NCBI GenBank assembly: GCA_910589265.1
Contig: CAJUTQ010000013.1
Span: 57,524-121,523 of the forward strand
Source of the DNA: an uncultured Lachnospiraceae bacterium
GTDB taxonomy: Bacteria > Bacillota > Clostridia > Lachnospirales > Lachnospiraceae
Length of the DNA stretch: 64,000 nt
Direction: 5' to 3'
A model generated the notes under the pieces. The model was not told where the DNA came from and did not search any database. It saw nothing but the letters and a program-made list of their open reading frames with translations. Shown here one piece after another: positions 35,661-44,771 of the stretch. Each line of letters opens with the position of its first letter. Positions within the stretch are counted from its first letter, which is position 1. The translations under genes and the position numbers were made by a program.

Positions 35661-38600
35661 TTACTTTTCCTTCCTGACCCCGTCTTGCCCTATGGAAAAC
35701 CCATCTATGTTTGTGTCCACGGCCATAGAACCATCCTCCTTGAAATAATACCATTTTTGTTGATCAAATAGCCAACCTCTTATTGACTTTCCATTTATGT
35801 CATAAAAGTAAGTTCCACTGTCATTTCTTCTCCATCCATTCACTCCGTAAGGATCCATACAAACTTCTGCAAGTCTGCGTAATGTTGATGCCCCTTGAGC
35901 CAAAGTAACCTTTCCCTTAGGATCAAAAATATTTCCATCCTTTCCAGAAATAATACCAGCTTTCTGCATAGATATTACTCCTTGCGCAGCCTCTTTGCTA
36001 ATAGAAACTAAATCTTTGAACGCTTCTACCTCTCTTTGAAGATAAGTAGAGTTGGTTACTTTCATAGAATTGTCTATAAAAACAGCCATCTCTTCCCTTG
36101 TCATTTTATCATTCCAATCAAAGAGCCAAGAGCTTTGACCCTTTAATTCTTCATACAACTGGACGCCAAACAAGCTTTCCAATGCTTTCATAAACTCTTC
36201 TCTAGTCAATTCCCTATCAGGATTCAAACTTCCTTCTCCTGTTTGGTCAAATAGTTCTCTGCTAAGGGCAAAAAGGATATCTTGTCTAGCCCAATGCTCT
36301 CTCATATTATTTATATTTTGGGAGAATTCTTTATAACCAATGCCATAAATTCCCCCTCTCTGAATACCAAACACGACAGAATTTTTATTTCTTAGATATG
36401 TGGATTTTTCAATCCATTGGGTCGTTCCTGCCAAATCTGTACGGATGGCAAAAACTCTTCCCTCCTCCTCACCAGTTCCTAAAACATAGGGCAGCTTAAC
36501 AGAGATATTCTGGCTTCCTGTTAAAAGAATAGAAGTTTCCTTGCCATCCAAGGCATATGCAAGAGTTATGTGCCATACAGGGCGTCCTTTTCCAGCAGGA
36601 TTTACAATGGAAACTGCTCTTAAAATAATGTCTCCTCCTTTGCTTACATCCCTTAATTGTTCCAAAACAGACAAGGGAAATCCAAAACTTATTTGGGGAC
36701 TAATAAAATTATACCAAGACACCTTTCTGGATATTAAATCCTCTAATTTTCCAGAGGTAATGGCAGCGCTCATTACAGTCTGTCCATTTGCTACAGAAGG
36801 GGTTAAGATAACGGCTTCTGTTCTTGTGTTGTTTCCAGGGCCACCGCTGCTTTGATTGAAATCGGCAGCTTGTGCATATTCGTTACTTCCGCTAGTAGAA
36901 TGTGTATATTCATTACTTCCACTCGTTGTGTTCGAAGAAGAAATGCTGTCTTGAACATTGGAACTAGGCGGCTTCTCTTCTGGATTGGAAGGATACTCCA
37001 GACTATCTACAACAATCATCCCTTCGCCATAAACAACTGTCTCCTCATCCAAAGAATCTTTCCTTTCCAGATGAGCAGCAACTATAACCTTATAACGTCC
37101 TGGACCTACCATCCCCTTAGTTACAATGGTATCACTGCTTATCTCAAAATTTCCTTTTGATTTTTCCAGTTGATAGATTACATTCCTATCTTCTGGAATG
37201 TTTCTTCCTTCTATATTTGCCACTTTTGTTCCAGTGGGAACTTCTCCCTTTAATCCTGTGACAGGGTGGATAAGAACATGGAACAACTCTGTTTCTGTAT
37301 CAGATCCATTCAAAGAATCCTTTGTAAGATGAATGGATACACTCACTTTCATGGAATCTTTATATGGATTTCCTAAGCTGGCTACATAAGCAGAAATCTC
37401 CTTCTTCAGTCCTTTCACAGGGGTATTTTCATCGACAACAAAGGCGCCCTCATACTCCTGCTCCTCTCCCCCATTGATCCCATACTTAACGATCCCTTGT
37501 CCTTCATTATTAAAATTCTGAATAGTCACAGTTGCCTCTGTACCCATCTCATTATATTTGACAAGTATTGAGGGGGCTATTAGCTGTCCATCCTCAGGGA
37601 TTTGGAAAATCACATCGTTATATGTATATGTCTGTGTATCTTTCACACTCATTGTGTAGCTTCCAGCTTTTAATGGACTTGAAAAAATAATGGTAATCTG
37701 ATCATTCTCCTGCTTCATATCCCAAATCTGTCCTAAGGGAGTAAGAACTATGTCATCCTTTGTCAAAAGTGGCAAAGGAGCAGAAGGATTCTCAAGCTCC
37801 AAATGGAACACGAATCTTTCTGGTGAAAAGCTCCTTATTGTTACATTTACCTTTGTACTCACTGGCTTTTCTTCTGTTACATGAAAGGTTGCAGGAGAAA
37901 ATGTAAAATACTGCATATCTCCAATCTTCACTTCATAGTCTCCTGCCTCTAGATCCTCTGCAAAATCTATCATGATTTTATTATCTATTTGCTGAAAATC
38001 CACTATTTTCACTGATGGAGAAATGGAAATATTTCCTTGTTGTATTCTAGGCAAGGGAACATTAGGTTCCCCTTCTAAGGTTAAGACAATTTGGCGAGAG
38101 GAGTTGCTCTTTGCTGTAACATTCACTAAGTTGGCTGCCTGAAAGCTCACCTCCTCAAAAGTATAATCTGCCATATCTCGGATGGTAAGCTCATAATTCC
38201 CCCCTGTCAAAGGATCCACCAGCTCAATCGTTACCTTATTGTTCTCCTGATTTACATGAGCAATAGTTCCTCCTGGAGTAATGGTAATATCTCCTATGGA
38301 TATTGAGGGAATCCTTCCTGAAGGCTCTAATAGATTTAAAACAATCTGTCTTCCACTGCTAGACTCCACTGTAACATTCACTGGGCTGCTTGCAGGAGGC
38401 TGATAATCATTTCCTTGGAGAGTTGCATTCGTTGTTCCTCCCATTGTTTGGGGAAAAAATCCCAACTGTCCATACCACGGATTGTTACTGCCTACTGCCA
38501 GCAATGTCTCATTAAACTCACCAATAATATTTTCCTGTTCATTTACTGGGCTCATAAGATCCATACGGCCGTCGTCATTTGTAATATCTACAAGATACCA

Positions 38601-39803
38601 ATTGCCGTCTAGCTCCACATAATTCCACATATGAGCACTGCCCCCCATACTTCCTTCCAAGATCAAACACCCAATGCCACTTTGATCGCAAAGATATTTG
38701 AAAGCCTTTGCATATCCTTCACATACAACAGGCTCACCATTAAATACATTGTACATTTGGTAAATATCTCCAAAACCTTTACTACTCCAAGCTCCATCAT
38801 AATAAGTTAAGTTACAAATCGCTTCATGGAAATAACGTATCTTCTGATAATCTGTTGTATATTTACGTTGTGCATAGGCGACGATTTGGGCTGCCTTTGC
38901 GAGAGCCCTCTCTCTCTTCTCCTCATCTCTGTTTAAAAAAATTTTATAATAAGAATTATAAGGATTGATATTGAGATCTGTAATCATCTCTCCTTGATAC
39001 TGATCAACGACAGGAATCACTAGATAGGTTCCATTATTGTCAAAATTAAGTCGATTTGTTCCTCCTTTTTTTACCCAATAAATAATATCTGTGCGATCTC
39101 TAAAAAGTGTATTAAAAGCAGTTTGTATAGCTATTGCTTTGTCATATCCTGGCTCCCAAATAAATGTACTCACCCCTGTTCCAGTTCTATGTATTTCTTC
39201 AAAGTAATGAATTAAAGCATCATAGGCTCGTTTATTATCTCCTGTAAGCTGCTCTCCATAATAATTGTTGGAGGCAGCAAAAAACATTGGACCATCCCAA
39301 ATGCCAACTTCCCAAGTCAATACCCCCTCAGACTGGTTATTTTGCCCTTGGTTGAATCCTGCCTTGCAGATCTGGCACTGATAAGTACATGGCTGCCCTT
39401 GTATTTCTTCTTTATAACTGCATTCATTGCTGTGTTTATGGGAACATAACAGAAATTTTTCAACACAGCCTGTATCCTCACTGCACACATGACTGCATAA
39501 AGATGGAGAAAGGTTGTTGCCTGAAATGCTTCCTACCTCCTGGGGATAACACTCGTCTGTATGCTGATGTACACAGTTGGTTGTCATTGTATAACAGTCT
39601 TCCCCATGGCTATGTGTGCAAGCCGTTCCTGGCGCTGCCTCTACATATCCACAACTATTGTCATGCTGTTGATGATGTTTGCATAGTCCATTGGATTGTT
39701 TCCTCACGTTCATTGACAATCCCTGGACTTGCAGAGGAGAAAATAGCATGACAATCATTAGGAAACCTGCTATAATCCCTTTTCCTTCCCATTTTTTTCT
39801 CAT
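35661..39803 (-). CDS. large surface protein: Cys/His knuckles, transglutaminase core, Ig-like repeats, SLH and wall-binding repeats
   Basis: This 1380-residue protein has a signal peptide (about residues 9-30), then six Cys/His-rich motifs (about 41-146, e.g. CTHSHGEDCY, CVHQHTDECY, CSHKHSNECSY). The transglutaminase-like core has Cys361 in VVCEGYAK, His391 in AHMWNY and Asp406 in VDITND. Three related repeats of about 90 residues follow (about 475-556, 559-642, 651-736), each opening VNVT. A Ser/Asn linker (about 938-995) has a tandem SGSNEY repeat. Two SLH-like segments (about 1160-1315) and a choline-binding-type repeat (GWLFDQQKWYYFKEDGSM) close it. It is probably attached to the wall and acts on proteins or wall peptides; the substrate is unknown. 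Confidence 0.85.
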   Translation of the reverse strand: MRKKWEGKGIIAGFLMIVMLFSPLQVQGLSMNVRKQSNGLCKHHQQHDNSCGYVEAAPGTACTHSHGEDCYTMTTNCVHQHTDECYPQEVGSISGNNLSPSLCSHVCSEDTGCVEKFLLCSHKHSNECSYKEEIQGQPCTYQCQICKAGFNQGQNNQSEGVLTWEVGIWDGPMFFAASNNYYGEQLTGDNKRAYDALIHYFEEIHRTGTGVSTFIWEPGYDKAIAIQTAFNTLFRDRTDIIYWVKKGGTNRLNFDNNGTYLVIPVVDQYQGEMITDLNINPYNSYYKIFLNRDEEKRERALAKAAQIVAYAQRKYTTDYQKIRYFHEAICNLTYYDGAWSSKGFGDIYQMYNVFNGEPVVCEGYAKAFKYLCDQSGIGCLILEGSMGGSAHMWNYVELDGNWYLVDITNDDGRMDLMSPVNEQENIIGEFNETLLAVGSNNPWYGQLGFFPQTMGGTTNATLQGNDYQPPASSPVNVTVESSSGRQIVLNLLEPSGRIPSISIGDITITPGGTIAHVNQENNKVTIELVDPLTGGNYELTIRDMADYTFEEVSFQAANLVNVTAKSNSSRQIVLTLEGEPNVPLPRIQQGNISISPSVKIVDFQQIDNKIMIDFAEDLEAGDYEVKIGDMQYFTFSPATFHVTEEKPVSTKVNVTIRSFSPERFVFHLELENPSAPLPLLTKDDIVLTPLGQIWDMKQENDQITIIFSSPLKAGSYTMSVKDTQTYTYNDVIFQIPEDGQLIAPSILVKYNEMGTEATVTIQNFNNEGQGIVKYGINGGEEQEYEGAFVVDENTPVKGLKKEISAYVASLGNPYKDSMKVSVSIHLTKDSLNGSDTETELFHVLIHPVTGLKGEVPTGTKVANIEGRNIPEDRNVIYQLEKSKGNFEISSDTIVTKGMVGPGRYKVIVAAHLERKDSLDEETVVYGEGMIVVDSLEYPSNPEEKPPSSNVQDSISSSNTTSGSNEYTHSTSGSNEYAQAADFNQSSGGPGNNTRTEAVILTPSVANGQTVMSAAITSGKLEDLISRKVSWYNFISPQISFGFPLSVLEQLRDVSKGGDIILRAVSIVNPAGKGRPVWHITLAYALDGKETSILLTGSQNISVKLPYVLGTGEEEGRVFAIRTDLAGTTQWIEKSTYLRNKNSVVFGIQRGGIYGIGYKEFSQNINNMREHWARQDILFALSRELFDQTGEGSLNPDRELTREEFMKALESLFGVQLYEELKGQSSWLFDWNDKMTREEMAVFIDNSMKVTNSTYLQREVEAFKDLVSISKEAAQGVISMQKAGIISGKDGNIFDPKGKVTLAQGASTLRRLAEVCMDPYGVNGWRRNDSGTYFYDINGKSIRGWLFDQQKWYYFKEDGSMAVDTNIDGFSIGQDGVRKEK

Positions 39804-39844
39804 TTCTTTACCCCCTGTTTTCTTATAATTATAATATAGATAAA

Positions 39845-39873
39845 ACTATAATTACAAAAAAATATATTGTCAA
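39845..39873 (-). promoter_or_regulatory. sigma-A promoter for the large surface-protein gene
   Basis: TTGACA (39873-39868), 17 bases, TATAGT (39850-39845). Start is expected near 39838, about 35 bases before the ATG, with GGGGGT as ribosome-binding site. Confidence 0.75.
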
Positions 39874-39947
39874 TTCATTAACATCTCAAAAAAAACAAGG
39901 GTAAATAAGGGAATATTCTTTGTTAAATAATGTTTTTACAAATTTTT

Positions 39948-40568
39948 TCAAAACAATTGCATTTGTTCATAATCGGTCTTTCGTTCCAATAAATCTGGTC
40001 TTTTATTTAATATTTTTTCAGTCTTCCTTTTATCTAAGATCCATTGGAAAACATCCTCTTTGTCCAGAAGCAGCGGCATACGATGATGTACTGGTTCTAC
40101 AGAAGCATTTGCCTTGGTTGTCAATATGACAAAACGCATTTCATTTCCAAACAATCTGCCGCATCCTGCCATAAACAGGATAGCCTGATCCTCTCTATAA
40201 AACATATTTTTTTCTTTATTTCTATTCCACTCATAAAACCAACGGGCAGGGATAGCCATTGGATTATGAAGAATGCTTTCCCTAAACATAGGTTTTTCCA
40301 GTCCTGTCTCACACCTTGCATTAAAGATTACTTGACAGCTTCCCTTATTTTCTAAATGTTTCTTTATGGGAAACCCCCACCTTAGAAATTGTAAACATAA
40401 TTTTTTTCCATTCCCCAATAAAACAGGAACCTTATTCGTAGGATAAATTTCTTTGGACCAAAAACTCTCCTGGCATAAATCCTCTCTTTTCTCTTCTCCA
40501 TTTTTTTGTTCTAAAATTTTTTCTATTTCTCTTACGACTTCACTATCCATATAATATCTGCCACACAT
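39948..40568 (-). CDS. SRAP (HMCES/YedK) family abasic-site DNA-protein crosslink protein
   Basis: This 206-residue protein begins MCGRYYMD: Cys2 is the conserved nucleophile exposed after Met removal that bonds to abasic sites in single-stranded DNA. Family segments are WGFPIKKHLE, FNARCETGLEKPMFRES and PARWFYEWNRNKEK, with the active-site Glu, and EPVHHRMPLLLD with the active-site His. It protects abasic sites during replication. It stands alone between the surface-protein promoter and the tRNA pair. Confidence 0.93.
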   Translation of the reverse strand: MCGRYYMDSEVVREIEKILEQKNGEEKREDLCQESFWSKEIYPTNKVPVLLGNGKKLCLQFLRWGFPIKKHLENKGSCQVIFNARCETGLEKPMFRESILHNPMAIPARWFYEWNRNKEKNMFYREDQAILFMAGCGRLFGNEMRFVILTTKANASVEPVHHRMPLLLDKEDVFQWILDKRKTEKILNKRPDLLERKTDYEQMQLF

Positions 40569-40703
40569 AAAATCCTCCTAAATAAACTTTCAGATAATGT
40601 ATATTTAAAAAATACATTTTATTTGAAATGATACATTAGATCCCATTCTTTTACAATCCAATCCTCCTTATTTCTTTCAAAAACTATTTTCTAAAAAAAT
40701 ATG

Positions 40704-40732
40704 TTGACAAATCTTTTAAAACATTGTATTCT
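40704..40732 (+). promoter_or_regulatory. promoter for tRNA-Val and tRNA-Met
   Basis: TTGACA (40704-40709), 17 bases, TATTCT (40727-40732). The -10 is 4 of 6. The first tRNA begins 41 bases after it. Confidence 0.6.
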
Positions 40733-40772
40733 AATATAGCAAGTCCGCTTGAAGTGATTGCACAATAGTAAT

Positions 40773-40845
40773 GGGATCTTAGCTCAGCTGGGAGAGCATC
40801 TGCCTTACAAGCAGAGGGTCACAGGTTCGAGCCCTGTAGGTCCCA
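40773..40845 (+). tRNA. tRNA-Val (anticodon TAC)
   Basis: 73 bases fold as a cloverleaf: acceptor GGGATCT/AGGTCCC with one G-U, D-arm AGCTCAGCTGGGAGAGC, anticodon stem TCTGC/GCAGA with loop CTTACAA, T-arm ACAGGTTCGAGCCCTGT and discriminator A. No CCA is encoded. Confidence 0.95.
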
Positions 40846-40871
40846 TTCCGATAAAAACACGGAGATTTTAT

Positions 40872-40945
40872 GGCGAGATAGCTCAGTTGGCTAGAGCATA
40901 CGGTTCATACCCGTAGTGTCGAGGGTTCAAATCCCCCTCTCGCTA
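40872..40945 (+). tRNA. tRNA-Met (anticodon CAT, elongator type)
   Basis: 74 bases fold as a cloverleaf. The acceptor GGCGAGA/TCTCGCT begins with a G-U pair. Anticodon stem TACGG/CCGTA has loop TTCATAC. T-arm and discriminator A are regular. The 1-72 G-U pair and the anticodon stem lacking three G-C pairs fit an elongator rather than the initiator. CCA is not encoded. Confidence 0.9.
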
Positions 40946-40950
40946 TTTTT

Positions 40951-41000
40951 ATAAGCTTTGAGAGGAGTGTACATCACTCATTTCAAAGCTTATATTTTTT
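40951..41000. terminator. bidirectional terminator between tRNA pair and GNAT gene
   Basis: ATAAGCTTTGA (40951-40961) pairs with TCAAAGCTTAT (40983-40993), with an inner GAGTG/CACTC stem, followed by ATTTTTT on the plus strand. The minus strand has ATTTTTAT, so it can also end the GNAT transcript. Confidence 0.85.
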
Positions 41001-41055
41001 AAACAGTGGGGAAATGACAAGGAAATCAAAAATGTGCACCAGCTCCTCTTCTATA

Positions 41056-41517
41056 CTACTGTTCCAATGCCATCACATATACTTGGCAGGGATTCCATTC
41101 ATCCCACAATGTAGGAAAAACTTCAAATTCTTTAAATCCAAGACTAACATAAAAATGATTCGTTTTATCATACTCCTCATACTTCCCCATTTGTACAGTC
41201 TTAACCTGTATAAAGGAATAACCTTTAAAAATAGCAAATGCTTTTGCCTCTTTGAACAGCTCTGTCCCTATTCCTTTTCTGTCATAATCCTTTAATACGC
41301 CCATGACATAAAGTTCCACAATATCCCTTCCTGTTTCTTCTAAACACAGAATTCCAACATTTTTTTCTTTGTTAAATGCTCCAAATACCATTTGTAAAGG
41401 ACTTCTCAAAATATAGTTTTCTCTAGCTTTGGAAATGCCAAACCATTCAGGAAGCCTTTCAAGTATGCCCCTTACCATTGCCTGTTTTTCTTCATTGTCC
41501 CTAATCTGCTTGATCAT
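41056..41517 (-). CDS. GNAT family N-acetyltransferase
   Basis: This 153-residue protein has the GNAT core, with the acetyl-CoA loop region VLKDYDRKGIGTELFKEAKAFA (about residues 76-97). A beta strand YSFIQVKTVQMGKYEEYDKTNHFYVSLGFKE closes the fold. The substrate is not predictable. It follows the CotH gene by 10 bases and could be the last gene of the VTC-DUF4956-CotH transcript. Confidence 0.85.
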   Translation of the reverse strand: MIKQIRDNEEKQAMVRGILERLPEWFGISKARENYILRSPLQMVFGAFNKEKNVGILCLEETGRDIVELYVMGVLKDYDRKGIGTELFKEAKAFAIFKGYSFIQVKTVQMGKYEEYDKTNHFYVSLGFKEFEVFPTLWDEWNPCQVYVMALEQ

Positions 41518-41527
41518 ATTTATCTCC

Positions 41528-43192
41528 TTATGCTATGTTTTTTTTCTTTTTATGCACATTCATCTTTTGCCTAGGCAGGAAGAAAACAACAAGAATTCCC
41601 CAAACTATGGCCACTATAGAAGTTCCTAGAAAAACAAAACTTTTTTCCATTCCTTCATCCTCCTGTCTAGGCATTCCAGGAGGCATGTTTCCTCTTTCCA
41701 TCCCTTTAGGGAAAGCTCCCTCTAATCCTGGCTCAAAATCTCTCTTCATGGGAGGTCTCCCTCTTTCTGGTCCATCGCCCATATTTCCTCCTCCCTGAAC
41801 ACCCATATCCTGGAGGCTAATGCTCTTTGCTTCTACCAGTTTTCCTTCTTCTTCCTTCTGCCCCTCCTGCGTAGAGGGAATTACTCCGTCAAGTTGTCCT
41901 AACACGCTATCTGCCCTTGCCAAAATAAAGGCTTCTAGGCTCTCTATTCCTGTTAGAAATTCATCGTATGTATAAAATGCTGTTGGATCTTCTTTTACAT
42001 ATGGACTGATGAGAGTTTTTATTTCTTTTAGTTTTAATGCAGCCTTTCCACTGTACACATATTCCTCTCCAATTTCTCTCAAATAAGAGTGATATTTCTC
42101 CTTATACTCCTCAACATCCATTAATTTAGAAAACAAAGGCCTCTGTGACTCAGAAATGCCTGTCATAGGAGTGTCAATGGGATTATTCACAGCATCCTTT
42201 GCATCCCTTGCCTGAAAGCCTCCAAAAGCCAAGTTTAAATCCCATGGAAGAATGGTAAGCTGTCCATCCTTTTCATATAAATAATAGTTGTGTTTTAAAT
42301 TGCTGTAGTAGCTGTCTAAGTTTACAATGAATGTCTGGGCTGCAAAATATCGTAGGCATTGCTCTACATCCATATATTTTTCCAGCTCCTCTCCTGCATT
42401 TATATATTTCAGGGCGTTTATAAGCCTTGTCTTGTCTTCCTTTCGAATATCAAAGGATGCATTATCAAAAATATCTTTGTAATTCTCCTCTTCCTCTCCA
42501 TTATAAACTAAGTCTGCTCCTCCATAGGTTTCTTCCCCATCTGGTCCAAAAGGTCCCCCTCCAAATCCCATCTCACTCTCTGGCTTATAAAGCTGTCCAT
42601 AATCTAATCCATACACCCTTTGGGCAAATGCTTCTTCCATTCCTTCAATTGCTAAATAGAGTCCCCACTTCTCTCCATTAAAGGAAATATTGGCAAAACA
42701 AGTATAGGGAGCGGCCACACCCATATAATGAAAAATGTCATAGGCCATATACTCTTTTACATAAGTTTTATCAGAAAAAATATTGTTCAAAATTAATTTA
42801 TCCAATCCCTCCATAGTCTGCCCTTCTTGGTAATGGTCAAACTCTATCTTAAAGCTGTACCGATCTGAATCACTGGATGCGACCTGGCTTAAGCTGGTAT
42901 TTCCCTTTGTCCGCAATCCAACATGATAGTACATTTCCCCATTGATCTCCACATGACAGTTTACATACTGTTCTGCCATGGGATTTTCTATAAGTTCTTG
43001 AAAACTTTCCTCATCTATGACAACATTTACATCCATAATCTGCCCTTCTGCAAAGAAATCTTCATATGAGACTTCCTCTCTGGCCAACGTTTCCTTTGCC
43101 TCCCCTGGTCTAAGAAAAAGAAAGATAGAAATTCCTGCTGCCAATAGAAACATAATTCCAACGATCCACGGTAAATATTTACTTGTACTCAT
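41528..43192 (-). CDS. membrane-anchored CotH kinase family protein
   Basis: This 554-residue protein has an N-terminal membrane helix (about residues 8-27) and a CotH kinase-like domain (about 45-430). It ends in a Gly/Met/Pro-rich spacer and a C-terminal membrane helix (about 518-540) with a basic tail. CotH family residues are visible: Lys115 in YSFKIEFD, Asn136 in ILNNIFSDKTYVKE, Glu183 in YLAIEGME and Asp318 in LPWDLNLAFGG. Bacillus CotH phosphorylates spore-coat proteins. This one has membrane anchors at both ends, so the domain probably sits outside the membrane. It overlaps DUF4956 by 4 bases and is coupled to it. Confidence 0.88.
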   Translation of the reverse strand: MSTSKYLPWIVGIMFLLAAGISIFLFLRPGEAKETLAREEVSYEDFFAEGQIMDVNVVIDEESFQELIENPMAEQYVNCHVEINGEMYYHVGLRTKGNTSLSQVASSDSDRYSFKIEFDHYQEGQTMEGLDKLILNNIFSDKTYVKEYMAYDIFHYMGVAAPYTCFANISFNGEKWGLYLAIEGMEEAFAQRVYGLDYGQLYKPESEMGFGGGPFGPDGEETYGGADLVYNGEEEENYKDIFDNASFDIRKEDKTRLINALKYINAGEELEKYMDVEQCLRYFAAQTFIVNLDSYYSNLKHNYYLYEKDGQLTILPWDLNLAFGGFQARDAKDAVNNPIDTPMTGISESQRPLFSKLMDVEEYKEKYHSYLREIGEEYVYSGKAALKLKEIKTLISPYVKEDPTAFYTYDEFLTGIESLEAFILARADSVLGQLDGVIPSTQEGQKEEEGKLVEAKSISLQDMGVQGGGNMGDGPERGRPPMKRDFEPGLEGAFPKGMERGNMPPGMPRQEDEGMEKSFVFLGTSIVAIVWGILVVFFLPRQKMNVHKKKKNIA

Positions 43193-43860
43193 CCCATATA
43201 ATCTCCATGATAACTTACAAGCACAGCGTTACTTACTCCTATTAGTTTTCCAATTTGATTCACAAACCCACATTCTCCATCTTTTAGCCGAACCTCTACT
43301 GTAAGTTCAATGCCAGAAGTGGAAACTGTCTTGGACTTTAACAAAGATTTTTTTACTTTTTCTTTTAACTGTTCCCATACTTTCTGTTCTGTTTCATCAC
43401 TTTCACAATGTATAATCATTAAATAAGGATTGTAGCTCACCTTGCGATTGACAAACACTATTAAGATAATTCCAATAAAAAGGGAGCTATATACAGCCAT
43501 GGGGATCAGGCCAGCCCCAATAACGATTCCAACCCCAATGGCCCAAAAGAGATAGGCAATATCCATAGGTTCCTTAATCGCTGTGCGAAAACGGACAATG
43601 GATAATGCTCCCACCATGCCAAGGGAAAGAACAACATTGGATGTAACTGCTAAGATAACAAGGGTCGTTATAAGGGTCAAGGCTATTAAAGACACCCCAA
43701 AGTTGGCAGAATACATAATCCCGTGAAATGTTTTCTTATATACAAAGAAAATAAAAAGTCCTAGGGCAAATGCTACAACCATGGCAATAAAAAGATCCAT
43801 AGGCGAAAAGGTCACTGCCTTTTCTAAAAATGATGATTTAAAAATATCTTGAAATGTCAT
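43189..43860 (-). CDS. DUF4956 membrane protein
   Basis: This 223-residue protein has about four membrane helices (residues about 17-120) and a soluble C-terminal domain. The conserved DUF4956 core MVGALSIVRFRTAIKEPMDIAYLFWAIG is shown in part around residues 82-110. Start ATG 43860 behind GGAGG; an upstream in-frame ATG lacks a site. It lies between the VTC gene (54 bases) and the CotH gene (ATGA overlap). This trio is often found together in Firmicutes; its function is not established. Confidence 0.88.
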   Translation of the reverse strand: MTFQDIFKSSFLEKAVTFSPMDLFIAMVVAFALGLFIFFVYKKTFHGIMYSANFGVSLIALTLITTLVILAVTSNVVLSLGMVGALSIVRFRTAIKEPMDIAYLFWAIGVGIVIGAGLIPMAVYSSLFIGIILIVFVNRKVSYNPYLMIIHCESDETEQKVWEQLKEKVKKSLLKSKTVSTSGIELTVEVRLKDGECGFVNQIGKLIGVSNAVLVSYHGDYMG

Positions 43861-43914
43861 AATATCCTCCATTCTACTGCACTTTCTAAGCAAAAACAGG
43901 TATTTCTTTTTCTT

Positions 43915-44604
43915 TTATCCATATATTCTCGATCTGGCATATTTTGAAAAAGCTTGGGCATGCCTTGTATTCGTCTGAATAATATCTTGTATCACAGCCG
44001 GAAGAAAGGCATCATACTTTACTTCCATTAAAATTTCTCCTGGATTTGTTTCCACACATGGATTTCTTTTAAAAAAATGTGTATCATAAATGCCTGTTTT
44101 TATTTCTGTGTCAAAGGTCACCCTCACATTTCCAGGTCCATAAATATAAGGTTCCCTTTTGTACTCCACAATGGTTTTTGGCTTTAACTGCTGATATTTC
44201 GTCTTTGCATAAAATTCCCACAATAATGCTTCCTTCTTCTCCATAAGAAAATCCATCTCTCCTGTACATATTTTCTCACACTCCTCCTTTGTAAGACTTA
44301 CAGATTTTTTTTCACAAAGCCCTCTTATTTTACTTTTCTTCTCCAAACGAACAAAGCGACAGTCTTCGTTATAATACCTCAAACGAAATTTCTCTCTTAC
44401 ATTTATTCCATTCACTTTTTCTAGAAGAACCTTATTATCAAAATTGTCAAAGTAAAGACTCCGAATATAATACCATCCATCTTCCTTTACATGAGAATCT
44501 TTCATTGTCACAACCTCTAACCTTCTGCGAATCGTATAATAATCCTCAAAGCATACTGGAATTTTGTATTCATGGCGAAACTTTCCAACCAATTCCACTC
44601 TCAT
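43915..44604 (-). CDS. VTC-domain polyphosphate polymerase-like protein
   Basis: This 229-residue protein has the VTC catalytic tunnel pattern: basic residues in YTIRRRL (about 23-29), SLYFDNFDNKVL, REKFRLRYYN (about 70-79), RLEKKSKIRG and a late EVKYDAFLP. In yeast the VTC domain makes polyphosphate from ATP inside such a tunnel. No membrane segment is seen. The annotated ATG is one base after GGGAGG; GTG at 44598 would have a better distance. It is the first gene of the trio with DUF4956 and CotH, so polyphosphate synthesis may feed the membrane partners. Confidence 0.85.
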   Translation of the reverse strand: MRVELVGKFRHEYKIPVCFEDYYTIRRRLEVVTMKDSHVKEDGWYYIRSLYFDNFDNKVLLEKVNGINVREKFRLRYYNEDCRFVRLEKKSKIRGLCEKKSVSLTKEECEKICTGEMDFLMEKKEALLWEFYAKTKYQQLKPKTIVEYKREPYIYGPGNVRVTFDTEIKTGIYDTHFFKRNPCVETNPGEILMEVKYDAFLPAVIQDIIQTNTRHAQAFSKYARSRIYG

Positions 44605-44721
44605 CCTCCCTTCCTATCTATTTTTCCTTTTCTTTCTTACAAAGTATAAAAAAGGAATATGTGTATTTTGTGAATAGACTTTGATGATTTTGTGTTTTCC
44701 ATTTCATGCAAAAATATCCTA

Positions 44722-44750
44722 CATATTTTCCGTTTCTCTTCTCATACTAA
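44722..44750 (+). promoter_or_regulatory. candidate sigma-E-type promoter for small orphan gene
   Basis: CATATT (44722-44727), 15 bases, CATACTAA (44743-44750) resembles a sporulation (sigma-E) promoter. It lies 21 bases before the ATG, so the leader would be only about 15 bases and would still include GGAG. Confidence 0.35.
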
Positions 44751-44771
44751 AAGAAAAAAGGAGTGGAAAAA

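Noticed and set aside
40773..40945. tRNA-linked integration site for the integrative element
   Set aside because: The integrase lies 21 kb away and the tRNA 3' ends are not repeated near 62435.
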